Assembly: GCA_026707945.1 (NCBI GenBank)
Contig: JAPOVV010000115.1
Span: 124,001 to 188,000, forward strand
Length of the DNA: 64,000 nt
Direction: 5' to 3'
DNA from: Gammaproteobacteria bacterium
GTDB taxonomy: Bacteria > Pseudomonadota > Gammaproteobacteria > Pseudomonadales > Azotimanducaceae
Below, one piece after another: positions 43,724 through 53,905 of this stretch; positions within the stretch are counted from its first letter, which is position 1; each line of letters opens with the position of its first letter. Made by a program: the position numbers and the translations under genes. Under the pieces are notes generated by a model, which saw only the letters and a program-made list of their open reading frames with translations, did no database searches and was not told the DNA's origin.

Positions 43724-46159
43724 ATGCGTGAAACTGCGGGTGAACGCGAAGCGTTAAAACGCCGTGCTCGCGCAGTTCCCATATACGGTTTTGGCGATAT
43801 CCCTGCAGCAAGGATGCCTGATGCTGAAGAGGTACCGAAGGGATCGAGCGAAGTGCTTGTGCTCTTCTTTCGGTCGTGGCCGTATATTCGACCGTTTTTC
43901 CTCGGTAATTGGTGGTATCCCGAAAAAGGTGTTGATGCCAATCAAGCGGACTTAGTCAGCGACGAGCAGCACAATTTCGAATATTGCGCGATTCTGGCAC
44001 TGTTTGTAAGTGTCGCGGTTCCCCTGTTCGGACTTTTACCGCCCATGGGAGCACTTGAGGCTGCTTTGCTCTATGTCCCGATGATCGCGGTGGTAGTAAC
44101 GCTATTCGCGGTCGTCTTCACACGTGGCACCAATCAACTCGTTAGCACGATCGCTTTGATTTTCAGCCTCCTTGGCATCGCAATCTTTGCGATGTATTTC
44201 GTGAGTGGTTGGGAGGTAAAGGTCCTTGCTGGCTTTCTAGTGTTCATCAGTCTAGCTGGATGGATGTTCCAATACCGCCGAAGTTCAGAAGGGCGGTGGG
44301 TCTATCGCATTCGTGTCAGATCTCACCTAGTGTACTTCTATCTTGTCAGTTTCTCGCAACGAATGTTGGGTGTTGGTTTCGCACTTCTTAATGCGGACCT
44401 GCTGAACCAAGCATTACTTCAGGGTGAGCCTTTAGCTCCTACACTGATGGCCATACTCGGTTTTCCGGAACTCTCGAGTGCTTACATCGAGACCTTGTCG
44501 TACTCGGAACGCATGGACTTGCTTTATCGATGGGTCGTTATCAACCTCGGCTACTTCTTCATCATGTTGCCGATCAACGTTGCGATGGGCTACTACAACA
44601 TGTGGATCATGCAGATGATCAATCAAAATCTGCGAGAAGCGCTTGTTGAACGGTGGCACCAGCTCTCGATCACCTACCACAGTGATCACCGTACCGGTGA
44701 CTCGATCTTTCGAATCTACCAAGACAGCGCGATGGTCACGAATGTGATTCGAATGTTGATCGACATCACACTTCGTATATTCAGTTACTTCTCAACCGTT
44801 GCAGTTATCTTCATTCTGAGTCCGCTTATTGGGACTGTAGCGGCATCTATCTTGATACCCGCGTTTATTTTGGGGTTTTTCGCGATGCCTAAAGTGCGCG
44901 AGCGATCGCTGGCATACCGAGCGGCTGCCTCAGATGTCACGGCTACCGTGCAGGAGACGTTCAGCTCCATTCGAGTCATAAAAGCTTTCAATGCCTCGGA
45001 ACAGGCACAGGACAAAATGGAGGAGGATTCGTTAGTTTCGTTCAACGCGGCCTATCGAATTCGAAATCTAATCGCGGCTGTCACGATCGTGATGTTTACG
45101 TTAGCCGCGACAGTGATGATTTCAGGGGAGTTCACGATGGCGTTTTGGGCGCGCGATGGGCTCTCCACATGGGGAACCGAATTGATCGCCCTCGTCGGCT
45201 TGACATTTGTGGTGTGGAATCTCGCAGCGTTTAGTGTTGCGAGAGGCGAGTTTCGGGGCTCAGCAAACAGCCTTAGGTGGTTGCTTCGAAACTGGATGAC
45301 CTGTCAGGATATGGCAATGGGTCTCAAGCGAGTTTTTGACATTCTCGATATAGAACCTGATATCAAGGATGCCGCTGATGCGGTGCCATTTCAAGCGTTT
45401 GAAGAAGAAATCGCGTTCGAACACGTGAATTTCCGTTACGTTGAAGATCGGCCAGTGCTTGACGACGTGAGTTTTACTGCCAAAGCCGGTACGATCACTG
45501 CCATTATCGGTCCGACAGGATCTGGCAAGAGTTCTCTGATGGCACTGCTCTTACGGATGTTTGATCCTCAGAGTGGACAGATCACGATTGACGGACGTGA
45601 CATCCGAGATTTCCAAGTCAACTCCTTACGGAGCGCGATAAGTATTGCACTTCAAGAAAACGTACTTTTTGCGTTAAGTGTTCGTGACAACATCAAGTAT
45701 GTAGCGCCAGGCGCGACGGATGGCCAGCTATATGAAGCGATCCGCGTTGCGGCGATGGACGACTATGTGGATGGCTTACCAGACGGTATCGACACGCTTC
45801 TGAGTGACCGTGGGGGCAAGATATCGTCAGGTCAAAAACAACGACTCTCAATCGCACGCGCGGTGATTCGGGATACTCCGATTCTGGTACTTGATGAACC
45901 GACTGCCGCCTTAGACGCGGCGACGGAATTAAAGGTCTTGTCCAACCTATCGGAATGGGGTAGGGACCGTGCTATCTTCCTCATCACTCATCGAATATCA
46001 ACGATTCGCAGAGCTGACAACATTCTTTACTTGGACGAAGGACGAATTCTTGAGAGTGGGGATCACGAACAACTCATGGCGATAGAGGGTGGCGCTTATC
46101 GCTCGTTCGTCGAAGCAGAAATGACATTAACTGACACGAGTAGGCGGCTGGTCACGTGA
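43724..46159 (+). CDS. ABC exporter half-transporter with extra N-terminal membrane region
   Basis: An 811-aa fused membrane/ATPase half of a type IV ABC exporter. Before the usual six-helix domain (about 210-540) there is an additional hydrophobic region of about four helices (roughly residues 80-185). The ATPase has Walker A GPTGSGKSS, signature ISSGQKQR, Walker B ILVLDEPTAALD and the H-loop in THRIST. The catalytic Glu and His are present, so the site should be active, though the signature departs from LSGGQ. It overlaps the next ABC gene by GTGA, so the two probably form a heterodimer. The cargo is unknown. Confidence 0.87.
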   Translation: MRETAGEREALKRRARAVPIYGFGDIPAARMPDAEEVPKGSSEVLVLFFRSWPYIRPFFLGNWWYPEKGVDANQADLVSDEQHNFEYCAILALFVSVAVPLFGLLPPMGALEAALLYVPMIAVVVTLFAVVFTRGTNQLVSTIALIFSLLGIAIFAMYFVSGWEVKVLAGFLVFISLAGWMFQYRRSSEGRWVYRIRVRSHLVYFYLVSFSQRMLGVGFALLNADLLNQALLQGEPLAPTLMAILGFPELSSAYIETLSYSERMDLLYRWVVINLGYFFIMLPINVAMGYYNMWIMQMINQNLREALVERWHQLSITYHSDHRTGDSIFRIYQDSAMVTNVIRMLIDITLRIFSYFSTVAVIFILSPLIGTVAASILIPAFILGFFAMPKVRERSLAYRAAASDVTATVQETFSSIRVIKAFNASEQAQDKMEEDSLVSFNAAYRIRNLIAAVTIVMFTLAATVMISGEFTMAFWARDGLSTWGTELIALVGLTFVVWNLAAFSVARGEFRGSANSLRWLLRNWMTCQDMAMGLKRVFDILDIEPDIKDAADAVPFQAFEEEIAFEHVNFRYVEDRPVLDDVSFTAKAGTITAIIGPTGSGKSSLMALLLRMFDPQSGQITIDGRDIRDFQVNSLRSAISIALQENVLFALSVRDNIKYVAPGATDGQLYEAIRVAAMDDYVDGLPDGIDTLLSDRGGKISSGQKQRLSIARAVIRDTPILVLDEPTAALDAATELKVLSNLSEWGRDRAIFLITHRISTIRRADNILYLDEGRILESGDHEQLMAIEGGAYRSFVEAEMTLTDTSRRLVT

Positions 46160-48207
46160 GCGACTTAATCGAGCCGAGACCATCGCGTAGACAGACTCGG
46201 CGCGAGCGGGAGGCAGAACTCGATCGTCGATCGAGCGGGCTTGATACCCGAACCGATATCGGTGAAGGCGAAATGCTGCGCATCATCGCTCGTAGCGCAA
46301 AGTACATTTCACTCTTTCCTGGGCGGTACATCACCAAGTTTGTTCTGAAACTTGGTTCCTACGCGATGCCGTTGGCATTACTTCCGTGGCCGGCCAAAAT
46401 GCTTGTGGACCATGTGATACTGTCAAAGCCATTACCCGAGATGGTGGATGGGAGGATCGACGGCTATCCTGGATACTGGGAACCCGTAATTACGGGGATG
46501 TACGGCGCGTCGCCGATCGAGTTAGCGCTGGCACTCGCCGCCTTTGGCATCATCTTTGTGTTGACGATTGGGTCCTACACAGGAGGGTTTGAGGACGAGG
46601 TCGAAGCTAACTTAGCCCAAGGGCACGACTATGCCACGCAAGTTGAAAACAAGATGCACGGCGGCCACTCGACCGCCGGGGGTCTCTATGGCTGGTTTGA
46701 GTTCAAACTCAATACCCGTCTTACACAGGCGCTGAATCACACACTTCGATCCCATCTTTTTGACCGTATTCAAGCACTGTCGATTACCAAGCTTGAAGAA
46801 CAACGGATCGGGGATTCGATATACCGCGTGCTGTATGACACACCTCAGATCAATGAGATTTTTTACGAGGTTACCCATACGCCGTTCATGTCGTCGATTC
46901 TGTTTGTTCAAGCTCTCTTGACAATGTTGAGTGCGTATCCGGGTAATTTGATGGTAGCGTTTGTCACGATAGCGGTATTTCCCGCTTGGGGATTTTCAGC
47001 GGCATTGTTTTCGCGCATTGTTCGTCGTCGGGGGCAGGCTGCTCGAGCGGCAGGTGCAATAACGACTGCTACCATCGAAGAGGGCATGGACAACGTGCTT
47101 GCCGTTCAAAGTCTCGGGGGCAACGTCAAGGAAAAGAATCGGTTTGGCGACGACAGCAAAGAGTCGTTTTTCCGACATCGTATGGTGAGCTTGCTTTGGA
47201 TTTTCATCGGCCAGTTAAGTGGTGTTTTCGGGCATGTCGTTTTCGTTTGGTTTTCTTTCTACATCATTAGCCAGGTGATAGCCGGTGACATGACGCCAGG
47301 AGATCACGCAGCAATCTTCACGTACTACGGTTACATGATCGGACCAGCTATGGCGCTAGGTTGGCTATGGATAAGGTTTCAGGACAACGTTGCGGCGATG
47401 CGTCGCGTATTTGCACTCTTAGATCAGGAGCCAGAAGCTCAACTCGGTAATCTTGCGTTGCCGGAGATCGAGGAAGGCGTTGAATTCGATTCGGCAGGAT
47501 TGATCTATCCAGATGGTCGTCGGGCGTTGAGCGAGATTAGTTTCAAAGCGTCAGTCGGAGAAATTGTCGCATTTGTGGGTCCAACCGGCGCAGGCAAGAC
47601 GAGCTTGGCTTATCTCATTCCGCGATTTCACGTTGCTAGCGAAGGCGTCGTCATGATTGATGGTGTCAATGTCAATGAATTCGATGTCACGAGCCTTCGC
47701 CAACAAGTCACCTATGTATTTCAAGAAACGCAGCTTTTCTCGTATTCGATTAGAGACAACATCCGTTTTGGCAACCCAAGCGCTGAGCAAGAAGATGTTG
47801 AGCGAGTGGCACGAATCGCGGGTATTCATGACTTCATCATGTCGCTGCCGGAGCAATACGACACACGGCTAGGAAATACAAACGCCAAGATTTCGGTGGG
47901 GCAAAAACAGCGTATTTCGATAGCACGTGGTCTTTTGCGACAATCAAAAATCTTGATTTTGGACGAACCCACATCGGCGCTAGACCCTGAAACCGAACAA
48001 TACTTGGTCAGCTCTTTGCACGAAGCAGCGAAGGATCGTCTTGTGATCGTCATCGCACATCGACTATCGACGATTGCGCATGCAGATAAGATCATTTATC
48101 TTGACGAAGGACAAATTCTTGAGCAAGGTACGCACGATGAATTGGTCGCACGCGAAGGTGGCGCTTACCGACGCTTCGTAGAACTGCAAACGACCGCTAC
48201 GGCTTGA
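46156..48207 (+). CDS. ABC exporter half-transporter, partner subunit
   Basis: A 683-aa partner of the preceding half-transporter, starting at a GTG within its stop codon. An N-terminal charged stretch of about 50 residues (RRQTRREREAELDRR) comes before the membrane domain (about 60-410). The ATPase carries Walker A GPTGAGKTS, signature ISVGQKQR, Walker B ILILDEPTSALD and the AHRLST H-loop. Both halves therefore keep catalytic residues but have Ser or Val at the third signature position. Lipid, peptide or drug export is possible. Confidence 0.88.
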   Translation: MSDLIEPRPSRRQTRREREAELDRRSSGLDTRTDIGEGEMLRIIARSAKYISLFPGRYITKFVLKLGSYAMPLALLPWPAKMLVDHVILSKPLPEMVDGRIDGYPGYWEPVITGMYGASPIELALALAAFGIIFVLTIGSYTGGFEDEVEANLAQGHDYATQVENKMHGGHSTAGGLYGWFEFKLNTRLTQALNHTLRSHLFDRIQALSITKLEEQRIGDSIYRVLYDTPQINEIFYEVTHTPFMSSILFVQALLTMLSAYPGNLMVAFVTIAVFPAWGFSAALFSRIVRRRGQAARAAGAITTATIEEGMDNVLAVQSLGGNVKEKNRFGDDSKESFFRHRMVSLLWIFIGQLSGVFGHVVFVWFSFYIISQVIAGDMTPGDHAAIFTYYGYMIGPAMALGWLWIRFQDNVAAMRRVFALLDQEPEAQLGNLALPEIEEGVEFDSAGLIYPDGRRALSEISFKASVGEIVAFVGPTGAGKTSLAYLIPRFHVASEGVVMIDGVNVNEFDVTSLRQQVTYVFQETQLFSYSIRDNIRFGNPSAEQEDVERVARIAGIHDFIMSLPEQYDTRLGNTNAKISVGQKQRISIARGLLRQSKILILDEPTSALDPETEQYLVSSLHEAAKDRLVIVIAHRLSTIAHADKIIYLDEGQILEQGTHDELVAREGGAYRRFVELQTTATA

Positions 48208-48300
48208 GACGGATATAGCGCTGATGCGCATCGCGCAACTTTTCTGGTGAAATCGGTCAAATAACTGCGGCGATTTGATCGTATTAATAAAAAGACGTCG

Positions 48301-50820
48301 ATGGTTACGCTAACGGCAACCAGTAATAACGGCAGAATCCCACTTTTGCGCACCATAGGGGCGCGGCTGTCGTTACTCGTGGTGATCCTCATTCTGGTCA
48401 CTATCGTATCGATGTCGATCATCAATTACCGTACGGTTCGTAGCTCGATTCTGGACGAGGTGCACGTAGGTCTTGCACTACAAAATGATTCGATGCGTGA
48501 AATCCTACAGTCGGCGGTTCACTATCAACACGGTCGAATCGATGCGCTTACCAACCAACTAGTACTTCAACAAAATCTTGGTGCTTTCGTCGACAACCTC
48601 ATCTCGCCCGAGGAAGTCCAGGCGAACACGGCAGAGTTGTTGGTCCAGCTGCAGCGTTTTTGGCGTGACGTCTTGGATATTCAGGTCTTATCACCTGAGG
48701 GAGACGTTATTGCGAGTACCGAGTTAGCAACACTCGGCACATCGATGGCTTCTGACGAAAGGTTTCTAGCGGGACGCAGCGGACCTTTCTTGAGTCTATT
48801 GAGACTGATGGATGATCCCAACGTAACTCACCTGAGTGGACCCGTTAGGAACGTAGAGGGGGAGCTTGTTGGCGTAGTGGTCGCCGATATCGAGAGAGAG
48901 TTTTTGCGCGACGCGATACAGGTCCTACAAACGGGTCACGAAACGTCGAGCGTTCGATTGGGAATGATTGGTGACAAAGGTAATCTACGTTACTTATTCC
49001 TGACGAACGGTTTGAATTCGCCAGAACTTGCGATTGAAACGGATGAGGCGATGCAATTGGCGATGGCTGAACGATCCGGTTTCCTTGATGGTATGCTCGA
49101 CCATCGTGGTGTCGAGGTCGTGGCGGCGTATCGACCCATCGAGATTCAGGCTTCGATTTGGGGTCTCGTTTCCCAAGTCGACGCCCGGGAAATCTACCTA
49201 CCGGTACGCCAGGCGTTCTGGACGTTACTACTGACTACTGTGCTCTTTATCACGATCTCAGTCGTATTTGCAATTTTGTTTGTGCGACGTTCGCTGATGC
49301 CGATCAACGATCTCGCCGAAGCAACGGGAAGGCTTAAGCAGGAAGACGTAGCGCTCGACATTACCGCTGAGTCGCAGGATGAATTTGGTGTTCTGAGTCG
49401 GGCTTTCAATGCAATCCTGAAAGAACGGGCAAACTACACCCAAAGTCTCCGCCAGGAAGTAAGCGAGCGCACTCAGGCGTTGGAACGTTCGAATACCGGA
49501 TTGCAACGTGTCGTTGAACGTGTAGAAACACAAAACGACTTGATGGAACGGGACCTGCGGCGCGCTGAGATTTTTCAGAAGTCGTTACTTCCTAAGTCAA
49601 TTCCTGACATGCCTGGTTTCTCGCTTGCGGCGATGTATTTGCCAGGAACGGCGGTTGGGGGTGATCTCTATGACGTTGTGCAGATCGACGACCAGCACTT
49701 TGCTTTCTTGATCGCCGATTCAGCGGGACACGGCGCTAGCGCAGCGATGTTGTCCGTGCTATTCAAATTACGACTCGAGTCGCCGAATGCGAATGAGCTA
49801 CTAGACCCTATTACGTTGTTCACTCGCGTCAATCATGATTTTGTGGAAGATCTTGCAGCCCCTGGTGTATTCGTAACCGCATTGTTGTTGATCCTTAATA
49901 CGCGTACACGCGAAATTACGATGGCGAGTGCGGGGCATCCGCCTCTACTCTTAGTACGTGCTAACGGGGATATCAAGACATTGGAGCGAACTGGTCCCGG
50001 TCTAGGTTTGTCCGTACAGGCAAGTTTTGGCGTGCATCGTTTTTGTTTGGTCGACGGCGATCAACTATTGGTCTACACCGATGGTCTATTCGACGTAGGG
50101 GACGATGAACCGCCGACCTTAGATGCACTGGCTGATGTGTTGCGAAAGCCTAGTCCAGATAAACCTGTACTTGAACAGTTGTTTGAGCTTGGCTCGGGAA
50201 GTGTTGATCTGGTTGACCGTGACGACGTCACGCTGTGTCTATTGTCTGCGGTACCGAATCAAAATTGGGTCCGTACTGGCTCTCGCCCCGGCAGTGATAT
50301 TCCTATCGCCCGAGTCGAGAGCGCTGAAGGCAAAGCAGCCGTTGAGTACGCAGAAACCGAGCTAGTCACCTACTTATACCTGACTGGTCGTGTGACGTGG
50401 ACGTACGGTGAATCGTTTTTCGATGCCGCGACGTCGGTTCTCGATGAACATCGCCCGATCGTCATCGAGTTTAAGTCGTGTGAATACCTTGACAGTGCGA
50501 TGCTCGGGACGTTACATCAGATTGTCGAGCGGGCGACGAAAAGCGACATTGATGTCAAACTTCAAAATGTATCTGACGAAGTAAAGAACACATTTGTTGA
50601 ACTTGGACTGGGTGATGTACTTAACCACATAGTCGAAGAACCGGTTTGGACGCCACCAAATAGCTTGCCATTGTCGGCTAGTGGTCGTTTGGATCGAAAT
50701 ACGCGTGTCATCTCGGCACATGATGCACTGGCTCACCTCAACAAAAAGAACCAAGAGATGTTTGAAGATGTGGTAGAGCAAATGCGGAGCGACTATCTCG
50801 GTCAATCTAGCGACAGTTAG
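48301..50820 (+). CDS. Membrane PP2C (SpoIIE) phosphatase with HAMP and fused STAS domain
   Basis: An 839-aa signalling protein. The first membrane helix (about 20-42), an extracytoplasmic Cache-like sensor (45-295) and the second helix (300-325) lead into a HAMP segment (320-375) and a coiled linker. The SpoIIE-type PP2C domain covers about 425-660 and has its metal ligands in GGDLYDV, ADSAGHGASA, YTDGLFD and DRDDVT. A STAS domain follows (about 690-785), with Ser in LDSAMLG at the position phosphorylated in SpoIIAA-type proteins. It probably dephosphorylates a STAS protein, perhaps its own domain. No anti-sigma kinase lies nearby. Confidence 0.85.
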   Translation: MVTLTATSNNGRIPLLRTIGARLSLLVVILILVTIVSMSIINYRTVRSSILDEVHVGLALQNDSMREILQSAVHYQHGRIDALTNQLVLQQNLGAFVDNLISPEEVQANTAELLVQLQRFWRDVLDIQVLSPEGDVIASTELATLGTSMASDERFLAGRSGPFLSLLRLMDDPNVTHLSGPVRNVEGELVGVVVADIEREFLRDAIQVLQTGHETSSVRLGMIGDKGNLRYLFLTNGLNSPELAIETDEAMQLAMAERSGFLDGMLDHRGVEVVAAYRPIEIQASIWGLVSQVDAREIYLPVRQAFWTLLLTTVLFITISVVFAILFVRRSLMPINDLAEATGRLKQEDVALDITAESQDEFGVLSRAFNAILKERANYTQSLRQEVSERTQALERSNTGLQRVVERVETQNDLMERDLRRAEIFQKSLLPKSIPDMPGFSLAAMYLPGTAVGGDLYDVVQIDDQHFAFLIADSAGHGASAAMLSVLFKLRLESPNANELLDPITLFTRVNHDFVEDLAAPGVFVTALLLILNTRTREITMASAGHPPLLLVRANGDIKTLERTGPGLGLSVQASFGVHRFCLVDGDQLLVYTDGLFDVGDDEPPTLDALADVLRKPSPDKPVLEQLFELGSGSVDLVDRDDVTLCLLSAVPNQNWVRTGSRPGSDIPIARVESAEGKAAVEYAETELVTYLYLTGRVTWTYGESFFDAATSVLDEHRPIVIEFKSCEYLDSAMLGTLHQIVERATKSDIDVKLQNVSDEVKNTFVELGLGDVLNHIVEEPVWTPPNSLPLSASGRLDRNTRVISAHDALAHLNKKNQEMFEDVVEQMRSDYLGQSSDS

Positions 50821-50918
50821 CGTCACTAAAATTTCCGCCCGCAAAAGCCTGTGCAGACAACGCCACGGGTGGTGTTGTTAATCCAGTCGTAAACTCAAAT
50901 CGAGGAATTACCACTTCT

Positions 50919-52337
50919 ATGAGCAATCGCACGAAGTTTTACATTAACGGTGAATGGGTTGAACCGTCGACGTCAGAGACGCTTGATGTCGTAAATCCAG
51001 CAACCGAATTACCCATCGGCCCAATCGCAATGGGTAATCAGGACGACGTCAACAAAGCTGTTGACGCTGCTTACGTCGCCTTTGAGTCCTTCTCTCAAAC
51101 GACCCGCGAAGAACGGGTTGCATTATTCGAGAAGATCATCGATGTGTACAAAGGTCGCATCCCTGAAATCGCAAAAGTTATCAGCGAGGAGATGGGCGCG
51201 CCATTGGGTTTGGCGAATGCCGCGCAAGCCCCAGCCGGACTGGGTCACTTGATGACGACGCTCCGCGTGCTACGAGACTTTGAGTTTGAAGAAACTCTTG
51301 GTGGCGCGCAGGTTGTTAAAGAACCGGCGGGTGTCTGCGCGTTTATTACGCCTTGGAATTGGCCTATTAACCAGATTGCGTGCAAAGTTGCGCCAGCACT
51401 GGCGGCAGGATGCACGATGGTTTTGAAACCATCAGAAGTTGCGCCATTCAATGCAATTTTGTTTGCTGAGGTAATGGACGAAGCTGGAGTCCCCGCGGGC
51501 GTCTTCAATTTGGTCAACGGAGACGGACCGACGGTTGGTGTTGCGCTTTCGTCCCACCCGAAGATCGACATGGTGTCATTTACCGGCTCAACGCGTGCCG
51601 GGGTTGAGGTCGCAAAAAACGCAGCTCCTACGGTCAAACGGGTCGCGCAAGAACTGGGGGGCAAGTCAGCGAACATCATCTTGGACGATGCGAATTTCCA
51701 AGAAGCGATCGCCCGTGATGTCTTCGGTATGTGCAATAACTCGGGTCAGAGCTGTAATGCACCAACTCGTATGTTGGTTCCACAAACCCGCATGGACGAA
51801 GCGGCCGAGATTGCTAAGAACGCGGCAGCCCAAGTCAAGGTTGGAGACCCAAATGATCCCAATACGACCATAGGTCCGGTTGTTTCAGGTGTCCAGTTCG
51901 AGAAGATTCAGAACCTAATTCAAGCAGGTATCGATGAAGGCGCGAAGCTTGAGATTGGCGGAACGGGACGGCCTGACGGATTGAATGCAGGTTACTACGT
52001 TAAACCGACCGTTTTCTCCCACGTAACCAACGATATGACGATCGCACAGGAAGAGATCTTCGGACCCGTCCTGTCGTTGATCGGTTATGAGAACGATGAC
52101 GATGCTGTCAGTATCGCTAACGATACGGTTTATGGTCTTTCTGGATATATTTCGTCCGCGGATGTTGATCGAGCTCGAAACATGGCGCGTCGAATCCGAA
52201 CTGGGAATGTCCATATCAATGGCGCAGGTCCTGATCAACAAGCCCCGTTTGGCGGGTACAAGCAGTCAGGGAATGGACGCGAATGGGGTCGATACGGTTT
52301 CGAGGAATTTTTGGAAACGAAAGCGATTATCGGATAG
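50919..52337 (+). CDS. Aldehyde dehydrogenase (NAD(P)+)
   Basis: A 472-aa ALDH superfamily enzyme oxidising an aldehyde to the carboxylate. Key segments are FITPWNWPINQ (cofactor and Asn), SFTGSTRAG, the general base Glu in QELGGKSANI, the nucleophile Cys in NNSGQSCNAPTR, and EEIFGPVLSLI. AGGAA precedes the ATG. It is followed by a strong rho-independent terminator, so this is the last gene of its transcript. The natural aldehyde is unknown. Confidence 0.92.
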   Translation: MSNRTKFYINGEWVEPSTSETLDVVNPATELPIGPIAMGNQDDVNKAVDAAYVAFESFSQTTREERVALFEKIIDVYKGRIPEIAKVISEEMGAPLGLANAAQAPAGLGHLMTTLRVLRDFEFEETLGGAQVVKEPAGVCAFITPWNWPINQIACKVAPALAAGCTMVLKPSEVAPFNAILFAEVMDEAGVPAGVFNLVNGDGPTVGVALSSHPKIDMVSFTGSTRAGVEVAKNAAPTVKRVAQELGGKSANIILDDANFQEAIARDVFGMCNNSGQSCNAPTRMLVPQTRMDEAAEIAKNAAAQVKVGDPNDPNTTIGPVVSGVQFEKIQNLIQAGIDEGAKLEIGGTGRPDGLNAGYYVKPTVFSHVTNDMTIAQEEIFGPVLSLIGYENDDDAVSIANDTVYGLSGYISSADVDRARNMARRIRTGNVHINGAGPDQQAPFGGYKQSGNGREWGRYGFEEFLETKAIIG

Positions 52338-52361
52338 TCCAATCGCTCAAACAGATTGATG

Positions 52362-52388
52362 GAAGGCGGCAGTAGCCGCCTTCTTTTT
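52362..52388 (+). terminator. Rho-independent terminator of the aldehyde dehydrogenase gene
   Basis: Arms GAAGGCGGC and GCCGCCTTC (9 bp) with an AGTA loop are followed immediately by TTTTT. This is the clearest terminator in the window. Between here and 52650 I see only a weak hairpin (CGATGGA/TCCATCG, 52613-52634) beyond the end of the convergent DUF1552 gene. Confidence 0.9.
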
Positions 52389-52649
52389 GGGCTGATCTAG
52401 CGCGTTCCAGCTTTAGATCGCTGCCGTAGCAGGAGAAATCGTTAGCTGAGTCAAACGTCACTTTGTCAAAATGTCGTGTTCGGTAGTTCAAAAATGTTCG
52501 ATTCAATCGCACAAATTCACCAATTCGGACTAAAACGCCATAACGCGGTTCTTCCAAGAGACACCTCGTTAGTGTAGACACTCGAAACCTGTTATTTAGA
52601 TATTCGAACTAACGATGGAAATGGGAATCCATCGATTTGTGCCTATCGT

Positions 52650-53903
52650 TCAAGTCCAGTGCAGCATTTCATTACTGTGACCGAACGCATCGATTTCCAA
52701 CCCAATGGTGCGGAGTAACGTGACGAATAGATTCGATAGCGGCGTATTTGTCTCGCCCTTGTACGCGATGTGTTGACCGTGGGCGAACGGACCACCCGCC
52801 ACGAGAATCGGTAGATCTAGCGCACTGTGAGAATTAGCGTTGCCGAGGTTGCTACCGAATAACACGGTCGTTGAATCGAGTAGGCTCGAACCGTCGTCAT
52901 GCCGATGGCTCAAACTCGTCAATAGCTCCCCAAACGTCTTGACGATTGCGTTTTCGACTTGCCGCAAATGCTCGATCTTGGACTCATCCTGGCCATGGTG
53001 GGAGAGATTGTGTTGGTCGACAACTGCATCGAAACCATTTAGAACGACTCCGTGATCCTGAATCATCAGACTCACCACGCGCGACGAATCCGTTTCGAGT
53101 ATGAGCGGGATCAGATTCAGCATTGATCTGAATCGACCAACGAGATCGGCCCTATCTTCGATATCGACCGGGGATTCTTGATTGACGGCAGGTTTCGGTT
53201 GGTTGTGCCATGCGCGTACAGATATCAACTCCCGCTCGGCTGACCGAAGGGCTTCGTAATAAGCATCCAGTTTCTGTCGGTCGGAATGGCTAACTTGCGG
53301 TAAGAGAGATGCGGTCTCGCTCTGTAGATGATCGAGAATGCTGCCGCCATCGGTCAAGCGTTGTGTCTCGCGTGTGACGGTTGTTGGATCTCCTTGTAGG
53401 AACAGCTTCGTAAACATCGCCGATGGGCTTGTTTCTGCCGGTACCATGACACCACCTTTCGTATAGGACTGGCTTTGCGGATTGTTGGTCGCGAGCACCA
53501 GTGAAGGGAACCGTGTCACATATCCGATGTGATCAGCTGCGGCTTGATCTAAGGATATCGTATTAACGAAGCCATCCAGGCCGGGGTGTTCCGCCGAGGT
53601 TAGCCAAGTGATTTCAGAGTTGTGAGCTTGCCGTCCCGTTTGGTTTTGGTGGCCTAAACCGGAGAAGACTGTATAGCTGTCTCGAAATGCATCAATGTGT
53701 TTTAAATACTCACTCGGTTCATACGCAATACCTTCGGTTTGCGGGAACCAAGAGTCGGCATACAGACCCAACGTGGCGCATATGTTGACCATTCGTGCTG
53801 GTGGCTTCGCGCTGGCGAACGACATCGACTCGAGCATCGGTAACGCAAGTACGACGCCGCTAGCTCGTAAAAAAAGGCGCCTATTAATTTCGAGGTCTTT
53901 CAC
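52650..53903 (-). CDS. DUF1552 family exported protein
   Basis: A 417-aa protein of the DUF1552 family. The N-terminus has a twin-arginine-like signal (NRRLFLRASGVVLALPMLES), suggesting Tat export in a folded, perhaps cofactor-bound, state. The body resembles sulfatase/phosphatase-like folds: MVNICATLGLYADSWFPQ, VFSGLGHQNQTGRQAHNSE and TVLFGSNLGNANSHS. The function is unknown. The gene begins two bases after the DUF1592 stop on the same strand, and these two families are usually encoded side by side. Confidence 0.85.
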   Translation of the reverse strand: MKDLEINRRLFLRASGVVLALPMLESMSFASAKPPARMVNICATLGLYADSWFPQTEGIAYEPSEYLKHIDAFRDSYTVFSGLGHQNQTGRQAHNSEITWLTSAEHPGLDGFVNTISLDQAAADHIGYVTRFPSLVLATNNPQSQSYTKGGVMVPAETSPSAMFTKLFLQGDPTTVTRETQRLTDGGSILDHLQSETASLLPQVSHSDRQKLDAYYEALRSAERELISVRAWHNQPKPAVNQESPVDIEDRADLVGRFRSMLNLIPLILETDSSRVVSLMIQDHGVVLNGFDAVVDQHNLSHHGQDESKIEHLRQVENAIVKTFGELLTSLSHRHDDGSSLLDSTTVLFGSNLGNANSHSALDLPILVAGGPFAHGQHIAYKGETNTPLSNLFVTLLRTIGLEIDAFGHSNEMLHWT

Positions 53904-53905
53904 GT

